The notes under the pieces are model-generated. The model was not told the DNA's origin. It saw nothing but the letters and a program-made list of their open reading frames with translations, and did no database searches. Position numbers and translations under genes: made by a program. Positions 20,584-30,049 of a stretch of 34,247 bases of DNA are shown piece after piece (position 1 is the first letter of the stretch; the number at the start of each line of letters is the position of its first letter). The DNA is from Blastomyces gilchristii SLH14081 (Eukaryota > Ascomycota > Eurotiomycetes > Onygenales > Ajellomycetaceae): the NCBI RefSeq assembly GCF_000003855.2, contig NW_003101678.1, positions 3,114,607 to 3,148,853 on the forward strand. Direction: 5' to 3'.

Positions 20584-21552
20584 ATGTTTATTTTAAATAT
20601 TTATAATGAAATAATTATTCATTCATATCAGAGAATTACTCTCTCTCTTAACAGTGTTAAGATTGTAAGTCTTTTTCTTTTTCATCTTTTCTTTCTAATG
20701 CTGATTTTTCTATTCTTAGGAAAAATCATTATAGGTTTTATTATGCATGAAGTCATAATATTCACAGATATTAAGAAACTTTTTATAACTGTAAAGTTCA
20801 ATATTACAGAAATATCTGCTCTAATGAATTTCTTTAAAATAATAGATCTGTATCAGTCTATTCTCTGACATCTGTTGTCTGACTTTGTAATACAGGCAAA
20901 AGATATCTGTGTTTTCAGAAATGAGAATGCAGATATTATACTCTTTTATACTCATGAGCATGAGACTTATACATCTTGTCTGAGATGTCATTGTGAAAAT
21001 GAGCTGTTTATATGCTGTGTTCTACTTTCTGTATTTTTCTGTGTCTCTCTCTCTCTTTCTGAGAAGTCTTGTGTGTGTTGTAATTGCATGTACAATTCTA
21101 AGATCAGTGAGTGTTTATTCAGTAATTGTTATTCCTGCTTTTATAATTTTATATACTAACAATAGTTCTTAGTTACTTCAGTGTCAGAGATCATTTTAAT
21201 TGAAGATGATAATGTCACTAAGACTACTCTCTCTCACTCTTAAGCTTCTTCTATTGCTTTCTCTTCCTTCTCTGTGAGAAAGATTGTGTGCACACTGAGT
21301 CATAAGTATTCAGCTCTGAGTAACTCCTGCTGTTATTTATTCAGTTCTCTGTCTTCTTCTTCTTTTATTTCTTCTGTCTTTATCTTCTCTGTTCTAGCTT
21401 CTGATTCTGCAGGTTTCACACTCTTCTTTAATTTTTCTATGTGTATATATACACATTTCTATATTAGCATTTCAGTCAATCTTGTGATAAATGACATTAA
21501 TGTTGTATGCAGAGTGATAGAGAAATCAGAGATATATACAGTATTATTATAA
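20584..21552 (+). pseudogene. Antisense Cys-rich accessory ORF of element N
   Basis: One plus-strand frame spans about 323 codons with only a few stops: a TGA near 20868 in the context of a lost tryptophan, then TAA and TAG near 21160 and a TAA at 21241. The block at 20977-21114 has CLRCHCEN, then FICC, and after 25 residues SCVCCNCMYNSKISECLF. A paired CxxC arrangement ending in NCxY...C is known to me from uncharacterised fungal proteins (possibly the DUF3716 type; this name is uncertain). A Ser-rich tail follows. It lies between integrase and 3' LTR, convergent with pol. Function unknown; zinc binding is a guess. A similar arrangement occurs in element O. Confidence 0.5.
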
Positions 21553-22229
21553 GAGTGACTTATGACTCTTGAATTTCTTATAAATCTTGAGTTTTGAGAT
21601 TTCTTTTATTTTTGATGTTTTCTGAATGATGTGGTGTTGGAAATAGATTAAATATATAACATATGAAAATGAATGAGATATGTATGATAACATTTGTCTT
21701 TTACAGCTGACTCTTATGATTGATAATCAATTCATTATTTCTTTTCTTTTCTTATACTTTTTCTTTATCTGCTAGTCACTACTCTTACACAATCTCTATA
21801 TAATACAGTGTTCAGTGACTAGATTCAGCAGTTTTCATCTTTTATAATTCTGTCTCATGCATTATACTGTCTCTCTTCACCTGCTCAGATTACTACAGTA
21901 AACAGCTTATTAAAACTAATCTTATCTGATCTCTGAGCATTTTCAGAGATCAAGATAGCTTAGTCTCACATGTCTGTGAATGTTTCAGATGCTTCATTCT
22001 CTGTTATCTCTGTAATTGAACTGATGTAAACAGTTAAATTCAACTCTGAATTTCTTTTTCTTCTATAATCTGACTCATGTGTAAGTCTGCTGCTTTGAGA
22101 CTGCTCTTTATCATGTTACATCTACTATCTGTGATATATTATTATACAACTGACTATAGTCTTATCACTTATTGAAGTGTGATGTTCATCTGATTTCTTT
22201 ATTTCTTTTCATTCTTTTCTTATAATCAT
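21553..22229. other. Gap between the plus-strand frame and the integrase end in N
   Basis: AT-rich, no recognised motif on either strand. Position 21630-21650 retains GGTGTTGG. It probably holds the opposing 3' ends of the two convergent transcripts. Confidence 0.45.
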
Positions 22230-22663
22230 GAAAAGGTTGATATAAGTAAGATTATCTGATTTGTAAGTGTCTATGATTTCTCTTACTTTATGAGACTTTT
22301 CAATTATAAGTCTCTTCTTTTTCAACACTGATAATAGTACTGTGAATAATTATAATCTGCTCAGGTCTTGCATCTTTACTTTTATAAGTTATGAATTATT
22401 TATTAAGTTGTGTAAGACCTATTTCTCTGATTCTTTTAATATATATGTTCTCAGAGAATGTGATTTGAGTATTTTATATGACTCAAATCATCTAGATTGA
22501 AACTTCTCAGAACTCTCATTATGTACAAGAACTCATATTCTTATCTTGAGACTTGATTTCTTAACTAGTGAGTCTCATATTCTTTTTGATTGAATTGCTC
22601 AGTTCAGGAGTAACTTGTTAGCTTTTGCACATGCATGACTGATCTCTTTCAATCTTGATTTCA

Positions 22664-22770
22664 TGTCTGCAACTGTTGCATCTGCAACTGCTACTGCTGC
22701 ATCTGTAACTGCTGTTTCTGCTATGTCTGTGACTGTTATGTTCATGACTATTGCATCTGCAACTGCTGTT
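22664..22770 (+). repeat. Imperfect minisatellite inside the integrase gene of N
   Basis: Repeats built on GCATCTGCAACTGCT-like units. On the minus strand they keep the integrase frame and encode an Ala/Val/Thr/Asp-rich run (AVTDAAVAVADATVADM). It lies between the YELHPRIPE segment and the C-terminal segment, where other gypsy integrases have a short linker. Confidence 0.8.
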
Positions 22771-25345
22771 CCCTTCTTCATCTTTTCTGAAGCATTCTCT
22801 GGGATGCGCGGATGCAATTCATACAATAGGTAGAATGGTGAATACTTGGAGACTGCATGCTGTTAAATCCGTGTGGTCAACAGTGCCTGTCTGAGATATT
22901 CATTTCATAGTCTTGTAGGCTTGTTCACTAGATATTTCATCAGCATATTGCTCAAGATTTCATTCAAGTGTTTCATCTTTCTATTCATTTATAAATAATA
23001 TAATGTTGTTCTACAATGTCTTATCTGTAACTGACTCATAAAATGTCTCACTGCTTCTTTTATGAGATTTGCACTGTTATTAGTTAGAATCTCATATAAC
23101 ATTTCATAGTTAACATAGATCTCATCATATAGAAACTTCATTATTATCTTCTCTATCATCTCTGAAACTGCTTTCACAACTGGCCAGTCAGTAGTGTAAT
23201 CAATAGCAGTGATTATTCATCAATTTTCATTTAATATTCATGATAATATATCTATGAGATTCACTCTTCATTATTTAAATAATTGTATTATACACTTCAT
23301 CTGATATTGCACTTTCTTTTATTCTAACTCTTTCTTAGATTCTTTTGTAATCTGATAATTCAGACACTTATGAGCATACATCTGAATGTTCTCAGTCATG
23401 CTTGATCAGTATACTCTTGATTCAAGTACACTCATGAGTTCAGAGCTTTTTAAGTGACTGAATTTCTTATGCATTCAAGTTATCAAGTCATATCTAAATA
23501 AATGTTCTAGATAGAGAGCTTCTGCATATTCTAGATCATGATAAAGCATAACATCATTTTTCAATTTTCTTAGCTTAAAGTTCAGAAGCATCTCTTCTAC
23601 TACTTTTATAAGACACTTGTTATTCAACATCTTGTCATTCTTCAAGTGAGAGATTATTGTATTTATTCATTCTGATTTCTTATACTCTCTCAGTATATTT
23701 AATGTGAACTTCTCTTATACCTGATTCACAGAACTCTCACTCATGAAATTGAGTCTGTAACTGATTGTATCAGGCATCACAGCATCTGATCTCTTTCAGT
23801 ATTTGATATGAAGATTGTACACTTGAAACTCTGAGATTCAACATGCTAAGCATTTGAAAGATTTTATCATTAATTATAGATAGATGAGACTTTCATAATC
23901 TATGATTATTATTGTTATATGTCTGTTGTTAATATATCTATCTCATAACATCAGTGTGTGCTTGATTACTAGTAATTTCTTTTCATACACTGAGTAATTG
24001 AGCTCAACACTTGATAGTTTTCTATCATTGTATATCATCAGATGCAGCTTGCTGTTTTTACTCATTTATAGAAGAGTGTCTCTGATAGCTTATTCAAATG
24101 CATTCATCTCAATGTAGAAAGATTTATCATGATCTGATTGAATAAGCACTGAGAATATTATTATATATTCTCTCAGTGTGAGAAAAGCCTCTTCATATAC
24201 AGTATTTCAGATAATTGAATAAAACTTCTTCTTTCACAGATTTGCATCTATTTCTCTTAAGAGATCTGAGAGTAATGCAGATATTTATATGAAATCCTTG
24301 ATGAATCTGTGATAATATGAGATTAACTTAAGAAACTATTATACATGACGTACATTTCTCAGCTGTGATCAATTTGCTATGACATTCAATTTCTTCAGAA
24401 TGAGATGTATATAGTCATCACTTACTACATATTCTACAAACTTTAACTCTTTCATTTCAAACACACACTTTGTTAATTTGATATAGAGCTTATACTCTGT
24501 CAGAGTTGTAAGCACTTTATCAAGATACTTCAGATATTTATTATATGAGTTTGAAAAGACTAGAATGTCATTAAGATATATAAGATATAAGGTTTCATTC
24601 TGTTTATAAAGAATTGTATTCATCATTATTTGAAAGATGATAGACACATTTATCAGACTGAATAGTATTGTCAGAAATTTGAACTTTCTTCATTATATAT
24701 TAAACACAGTTCATGAAACTGACAGTTCATCTACACAGATCTGCCAGTATTCTGAGAGAAGATCAATTTTTGATAGATATCAGGTGTTTTCAACTGTATT
24801 CAACTATTATTGAATTCATAGCAATGAATATTCATTCTTAATTATAAGCTTATTGAGTGCTTGATAATTGATACACATCTATCACTCTTCTTCTGTCTTT
24901 TTCACAAATAGAACTGAAAAGTCTCACATACTTAATAAGAATTGTATGAGATCATGTTCTAGAAGATCTGTGATCTGACACTTCTGTTCTTTAAGATGCA
25001 TTTGTGACAGAGAATATGCATTCTGATTGACTGATTTTACATTCTCTGTGTTAATCTCATGTATAAATCCTTGTTTCAGTGACAATTTCAGTAAAAGATC
25101 TGTTTAAAAGATCTTTCTATACTTCTTTAGAAGCTTCTTTATACACTTGTTCTTCTGTATATTCTTTATCTTGATTTTCTTCACTTTCAGATTCTGTATA
25201 ACATACAGAATGCTTTCAGATGAGATCTTGTGAATTATTCTCTTTACTTATTAATGTATAAGCAGATTTAACTCTTCTATATCAGAGACATGAAATGTCC
25301 TTCTTATATCAGTTGATAGAATTGTATGAACTGTTTTCTTTCTAT

Positions 25346-25353
25346 CAGTCAAC
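25346..25353 (+). repeat. 8-bp target-site duplication of hAT-type copy A, left
   Basis: CAGTCAAC, repeated exactly at 25860-25867. Confidence 0.92.
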
Positions 25354-25859
25354 TAGACTGGCCGCCGGGACCATGAATTTCACATTTGGTCCCATTTGGT
25401 CTGGTCTCATACATTTCTTGGCGTGAATCCCGCTGGGACTGGCTATCAAAAAAACATGTAAAGTGACTATATATCAGATCTTAAAATGGAACCATGACTT
25501 GAAAAAAATGAGAAAGTGGTCCCATTTGGTCCCATTTAGTCCCATTCTTGGCATAAAGTTACTATTTTTAGACATTTTAAGGTTTTCTTTAGACTATTTT
25601 TAATTTTTTAAAAAGTAACACTTTTTGGTAATGCTCAAATGAGATTTAAAGTTATTTAAAGCAATAAAAATAATTTAAATTGAGAAGTAGAAATCATGGT
25701 CCCATTTGAAAAATGTGACAAGAGTAGACAGTAAGTCCCACTGGGACAGTATGAAACTACTATCTAATGTTAAAACCGTGTAATGGGATCAGTCGAATTG
25801 GTAATGAAACTATCAAAAAATCTGGTCCTGGTCTCAGACACGGTCACACGGTCAGTCTA
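25354..25859. mobile_element. Non-autonomous hAT-type element (MITE), copy A, 506 bp
   Basis: Ends are inverted: TAGACTGGCCG at the left and CGGTCAGTCTA at the right, sharing the terminal TAGACTG. The perfect 8-bp duplication CAGTCAAC is the length made by hAT transposases. There is no coding capacity, so it must be moved by a transposase elsewhere. The unit GGTCCCATTT occurs at 25388, 25518, 25528 and 25698 and may be a transposase-binding repeat. It aligns over its whole length with copy B (27611-28115). Copy A retains far more CC, GG and CG, so it is less mutated, perhaps younger. It interrupts pol of N. Confidence 0.92.
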
Positions 25860-25867
25860 CAGTCAAC
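25860..25867 (+). repeat. 8-bp target-site duplication of hAT-type copy A, right
   Basis: CAGTCAAC, identical to 25346-25353. Confidence 0.92.
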
Positions 25868-26417
25868 TGTATATAACATGTACATCATTGAATCTGTGAA
25901 TTGAATCTTTGAAACTAATCAAGTCTGAGAATAAGGTCATATTTCACATTCTGCAGCTCTCACACTTAAATATAGCAAGATCATTCTTTAAAGTGCAAGA
26001 GAACTCTTACTCTTGCAGATGATATTAAATATCAGTTATCAGATAATTTTATATATCAGGAATTCTTCACTTAACAGACTTCTTTCAGTCTTCAAGTCAT
26101 ATAATTATTAATATATTGTATAGAAGCTTCTGTATTCACTAACACTTTTACAGTCATCTCTTGATTCTTACTCAAGTGTCTCTTATACATTAATATTTCA
26201 GGTCTCAAGACATTGAGATAAGTGTCTGCTTCATTCTTACTCACATCTCAGTCAGAAGCCTGCTTTCTCTTAATATTTACAGAATTCAGAGAGTCTTCTA
26301 ACATGAGTATCTCTTTCACTTTGAAGACTTTTCATAGAATATCAGTGAGTGTCTTCAAGCTCACTGATTCTGCTAGTTTTTTGACTTTCTTACTTCTCTT
26401 GACTGTGTATACTGTAT

Positions 26418-26459
26418 ACAATCTTTTGCATCATGATTTTGACATCTGCAGTTGAAGCA
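26418..26459 (-). other. CCHC zinc knuckle of element N Gag
   Basis: Fourteen codons, CX2CX4HX4C, complete. It fixes the coding strand and the Gag-Pol boundary of N. Confidence 0.9.
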
Positions 26460-27602
26460 AGCTTAATACTCATAATATCAAGATTTTCACTCAGAGAATT
26501 TCTTTTTCAGAGAATTCAGTACTTTAGTAATAACATTCAGATCTAGATTCATTACATTCAGATATATAACTTATGTTATAGAAGTCTGATTATCTGTTCT
26601 CTGCTGAGATATACTCAATTGCAGTATTCTCTATTACAATTGACTCACTTGTTTCTGTATGATAAGAATGTTGTATGCTTCTTTCATCATACCTGATTAT
26701 AAGGTTAAGCATTTTCATTTCACTCTCAACTCAGATGTAAGATCATGAATGAAGATCTGTAAATAGAAAGATATTAAAAGCTCTTCATTCAATGCAAGAT
26801 AGTGTAAGCTGAAGTGTGTGAAGTATGATGTAAGATCACTTACTTATCTACACTCAGTAAAGTGTTTATAATACTTATCTTATACATTCACTTTCTCAAA
26901 GTTGTGCAAGATTCATTTGAAAAACTCATTTCATATTTATGAGAATAAATATTACTTCAAGTCTGTAAGATTTATCTTTTTATCAGTTATTTATAATAAC
27001 TTTGCTTTTTCATGTAGAAACACAGCAGATCTTAAGACTTGTTAAAATTCTGTTAACTATCTGTCTGTGAGTTCACATTCAATCTGATAATATGATTGCA
27101 TCTGACTTAGTCAGCTGATTACAGCATCATTTTTTCAGTTGTTATTAAAGCTTAATAGCTTCAGCAGATCTTCTGACTTGATATATTTCATGCTCAGATT
27201 CTTATTCTGTGCAGTGATCTCTGATAATATGTACACTTCTGAAGAGATTATAAATGATTATGATGAAATCTTCAGATTCAGTGTAGTCATCTGTCTGTGT
27301 AAACATTTGATCTTCTGCTGCAGGTCTAAGACCTGATTTTCTCTATTCTTATTAATGATGATGATTGTATTAGCAAAAGCTCTTCATAGTAATGCTTGAT
27401 CTGCAGTGAATGTCAATTGTTATTTGACTTTCATCTCAGTCTGCCCCTGCATATATAAGACCTTGATCTCATTTAGAAATTCTCATATATGTACAGAGCT
27501 TGACTTCAGTTCAGTGATTTCAGCTGCTTTTCTTACTGTTTTAAGTAAACTCTCTGAGAGATTCTGCATATCTTTCAGTTTAGATAGCAGAGAAGAATGT
27601 TA

Positions 27603-27610
27603 TTCATATT
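27603..27610 (+). repeat. 8-bp target-site duplication of hAT-type copy B, left
   Basis: TTCATATT, repeated exactly at 28116-28123. Confidence 0.92.
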
Positions 27611-28115
27611 TAGACTGGCCGCCGGGATCATGAATTTCATGTTTGATCTCATTTGATCTAGTTTCATACATTTCTTGGCGTGAATCCTGCTGGGACTGGC
27701 TATCAAAAAAACATGTAAAGTGACTATATATCAGATCTTAAAATGAAACCATGACTTGAAAAAAATGAGAAAGTGGTCTCATTTGATCTCATTTAGTCCC
27801 ATTCTTGGTATAAAGTTACTATTTTTAGACATTTTAAGGTTTTTTTAGACTATTTTTAATTTTTTAAAAAGTAACACTTTTTGGTAACACTCAAATGAGA
27901 TTTAAAGTCATTTAAAGCAATAAAAATAATTTAAATTGAGAAGTGAAAATCATGGTCTTATTTGAAAAATGTGATAAGAGTAGACAGTAAGTCTCACTGA
28001 AACAGTATGAAACTACTATCTAATATTAAAACTGTGTAATGAGATCAGTCGAATTGATAATTAGACTATCAAAAAATCTGGTCCTGGTCTCAGACACGGT
28101 CACACGGTCAGTCTA
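27611..28115. mobile_element. Non-autonomous hAT-type element (MITE), copy B, 505 bp
   Basis: Same ends as copy A (TAGACTGGCCG and CGGTCAGTCTA) and a perfect 8-bp duplication TTCATATT. Against copy A nearly all differences are C-to-T or G-to-A in this copy: GGTCCCATTTGGTC in A reads GATCTCATTTGATC here. The two outer ends keep intact CG and CC (GGCCGCCGGG, ACACGGTCACACGGTC) while the interior has lost them. It interrupts gag of N. Confidence 0.92.
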
Positions 28116-28123
28116 TTCATATT
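28116..28123 (+). repeat. 8-bp target-site duplication of hAT-type copy B, right
   Basis: TTCATATT, identical to 27603-27610. Confidence 0.92.
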
Positions 28124-28556
28124 GACTAGAAGAGGTATTCATTTCAGTGATTTCTCATTAATCGTACAATATTTATTGTTATATTACTATATTGTTATAT
28201 CACTATATCATTATATGATTTCTGTTATCATTGTATGACTTCAGTGATGATCACTCTCTTCTTTTTATTCTTCTTTTAGATAGAGAGCAGACTTCTTTGA
28301 ATCTGGTTCATCACTCTCATTTCTTTTCTCACACCTCATCTGTTCACATACATGGTATTCATCTGAGTGTGAAGTTTTCTCTCAATAAGTGAAGCAGTAT
28401 TCATTGAATACTCTTCTGCTCACTGCTCTTTGTACACTATCTTTTGAAGTGTTCTAGAACCACACTGACATAATAACTATGAATCACTTCATAGACAGAA
28501 TTATCACACTCTGAAGAAGCCTGCACTTCTCACTAGTTTTTAAACATGCTATTAGA

Positions 28557-28724
28557 TGTGATTCAAAGGTTGCTTGAGTCAGTGTATGATTACAGATGTA
28601 CACTGGCTTCTTATATATCATACACTAAATTAATTAGTGGCCGCTATGGCCCTCTTTACATTCATAAGCAAGTTCGGAAGCGGCCGCGTTATTATCCGAC
28701 GGTCGTACGTTCTTCCGAACTACA
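28557..28724 (-). repeat. 5' LTR of element N (168 bp)
   Basis: Starts TGTGATTCAAAGG and ends CGAACTACA. Same length as the left LTR. This copy keeps a CG-rich block at 28679-28720 with several CG sites that are lost in the left copy. The primer-binding site should be the bases just left of 28557 (minus strand TCTAATAGCATG), but I could not match it to a tRNA 3' end with confidence. Confidence 0.93.
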
Positions 28725-28728
28725 ATAC
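28725..28728 (+). repeat. Target-site duplication of element N, right copy
   Basis: ATAC, matching 19392-19395. The LTR of O continues immediately after it. Confidence 0.9.
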
Positions 28729-28897
28729 AATCTTCTTAGTATACTAAGTATCATATCTATAATATTCTCACAATAACTCTGTAGCTCACAAGCTCATTAT
28801 TCAAGCAAGATAGTCAAGCTCACTTATACAGCTTCTCAAACAACTACTTTTATATGACATCATTAACTAGTCATCACTTCGGTTCCGCTATGTTACA
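28729..28897 (+). repeat. 3' LTR of element O, second fragment
   Basis: AATCTTCTTAGTATACTAAG onward aligns with about 4733-4901 of the 5' LTR, ending GCTATGTTACA. This end keeps CG sites (CTTCGGTTCCGC) that the 5' LTR has lost at the same place. Confidence 0.9.
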
Positions 28898-28902
28898 GTT
28901 AT
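28898..28902 (+). repeat. Target-site duplication of element O, right copy
   Basis: GTTAT against ATTAT at 4353-4357. The one mismatch is a G/A transition. Confidence 0.7.
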
Positions 28903-29570
28903 AAGATTCTTGAAGTAGTGATATCAGTGATGAAAGAATTTCACTATTATAAGAAACTTCTGATTATAAATACTATAGTTAATCTCTGTGAGTTACATCT
29001 TCTATGAGAAAAAGATTACTGAAACTCAGTTCTTATTTAACTGTAGTTATAAGACTATTTCTGAAATTATAAAGAAGAAGATATCTATCTCTAATCTGAT
29101 TAAGAGTAAGAAATTAAAGTGAAACAGTATTACTATATCTGTGAATATCTATTTAAATCTTATGAAGACTCTGTGAGCTTCTAAGATAGAAAGATTCTTA
29201 CAGCTCTTTCTTCTTAATAATCTTTTTATTCTTTATTTATAGAATGACTTCTTCTTATTTTCATTCTTCAGTATGTCTGTAAGAGCTAAGAAGATTCTTA
29301 TAAATACAAAGATAAATCATCTATAGAAATTCATAAAGCTCAGAAAGATCTGAATCTTATAAATATTAATTAACTCTGATTATAATAGAATAGTCTTAAT
29401 CTATGAAAATTTCATCTGAATATTATCTGTGATAATTATATATTCTAGAAAATTAATTCAACAGATACTGAAGTTATACTTTATAAGCTTAATATACAGT
29501 TCTATCTTATATAAGATCTTTAACACACTTTGCATATACTCAGTGTGTTCTTTCTTCTTCATAAAGTACA
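28903..29570 (-). pseudogene. Broken pol of element H: reverse transcriptase thumb and RNase H start
   Basis: Minus strand from 29570: KKKEHTEYMQSVLKILYK (about 29560-29507) is the helix after the reverse-transcriptase active site. INFLEYIIITDNIQM and KIQIFLSFMNFYR (about 29465-29340) match the gypsy FLGY...I and FLGFANFYRRFI motifs. VIFFS and EINYSIYNQKFLIIVKFF (about 29020-28935) are RNase H, and the reading continues after the O insertion at 4357 with VRTDYNSL. The upstream end is cut at 29570 by element R just after the active-site box. All expected tryptophans read TGA. This stretch proves that the two flanks of O belong to one element. Confidence 0.85.
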
Positions 29571-29868
29571 TGTAAGAGGCTTACGCTGAATAGATCGGTA
29601 TAATATTTATAGGTCTTATATAACAAAGTAAAAAATATTAAAGAAGAAAAAGAAAGAGAAAGTACAAGAATCAGCAATTGAAGTGAATATTTATACGCGT
29701 ACACAGTGCATATACAGTGAAGCTTCAGAGTGAAAGAATAGAAATTCTATGAGTTTTTCAGCTGAGAATCAGTGATTGAGAATGACTGAGAATTGAAACT
29801 TTCAGTAAAATCTATGAAGTGTAAAGAAATAGTCTATATAATGATTGAGTGCAGTCTATCATATTAGC
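29571..29868 (-). repeat. Presumed 3' LTR of element R
   Basis: Starts TGTAAGAGGC at the junction with H. The inner end is placed near 29868 because a pyrimidine tract (CTCTCTTCTTCTCT, about 29870-29883), purine-rich on the coding strand, follows and would be the polypurine tract of a minus-strand element. The inner end is approximate. CG sites survive at 29583-29600 and 29693-29698. The other LTR is beyond the window. Confidence 0.55.
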
Positions 29869-30049
29869 TCTCTTCTTCTCTGATCATGTGTAGTTTTCAT
29901 CAGTCAAGAGCTGTGATCTTGAATAATGTAAAACTTAGAGTTCAGGTCAGATAATTATAGCTGACTCATTTTACAAGATATTATCAGCTGCAGCTGTGAA
30001 ATCTCTTATCAAGAATATCTTCAATCTCTCATTCAAGTTCATTATCTTC

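Larger units (their letters stand above)
22230..26390 (-). pseudogene. Broken pol of element N: reverse transcriptase, RNase H, integrase
   Basis: Minus-strand order from the right. At about 24930-24840 the reverse transcriptase opens with FSVLFVKKTEEE and CINYQALNK. At 24369-24647 the palm is open for 92 codons and reads LYLIYLNDILVFS (family YxDD; first Asp now Asn). The integrase zinc region includes WMHKKFSHL and AHKCLNYQI (about 23500-23360). The integrase core at 22989-23177 reads EILTNNSANLI, Asp changed to Asn, and LQIRHCRTTLYYL. At 22820-22480 the C-terminal part includes LHPRIPENASE and LVHNESSEKFQS. At about 22480-22380 a GPY/F-like end contains TYILKESEK and NLINNS. The gene is interrupted by the hAT element at 25354-25859 and by many stops, mostly TGA. 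Confidence 0.88.
26391..28500 (-). pseudogene. Broken gag of element N with zinc knuckle, interrupted by a hAT-type copy
   Basis: The C-terminal end is marked by a zinc knuckle at 26418-26459 reading CFNCRCQNHDAKDC on the minus strand: CX2CX4HX4C with all ligands intact. Upstream, to about 28500, the sequence is a degenerate Gag without other motifs I can name, and it is split by the second hAT-type copy at 27611-28115. The start codon is not identifiable. Plus-strand open frames in this interval (26222-26455, 27139-27336, 27406-27633) overlap Gag and show no motif. The family role is packaging of the element RNA. Confidence 0.7.
19396..28724 (-). mobile_element. Ty3/gypsy LTR retrotransposon N inserted in the 3' LTR of O
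   Basis: Complete element of 9,329 bp: 168-bp LTRs at both ends, 4-bp duplication ATAC, and gag-pol on the minus strand. From right to left it reads LTR, gag with zinc knuckle, reverse transcriptase, RNase H, integrase with a GPY/F-type C-terminus, then 2.6 kb holding plus-strand open frames, then the LTR. Two hAT-type elements (25354-25859 and 27611-28115) sit inside it. The empty site can be read from the 5' LTR of O, so the boundaries are exact. Confidence 0.93.
4358..28897 (+). mobile_element. Ty3/gypsy LTR retrotransposon O, carrying two nested insertions
   Basis: O begins with the LTR at 4358-4901 and ends with the 3' LTR, which is split by element N into 19038-19395 and 28729-28897. 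The order LTR, gag (zinc knuckle), reverse transcriptase, RNase H, integrase, chromodomain-like tail, antisense frame, LTR is readable on the plus strand once the LINE (6867-14239) and N (19396-28724) are taken out. That leaves about 7.8 kb of O itself, a normal length for a gypsy element. Flanking 5-mers ATTAT and GTTAT support a single insertion into H. The 5' and 3' LTRs differ at many C/T and G/A positions. Confidence 0.88.

Noticed and set aside
22599..22826. Minus-strand frame of 75 codons as a separate small protein.
   Set aside because: It is an integral part of the integrase of N, with integrase homology continuing on both sides of it.
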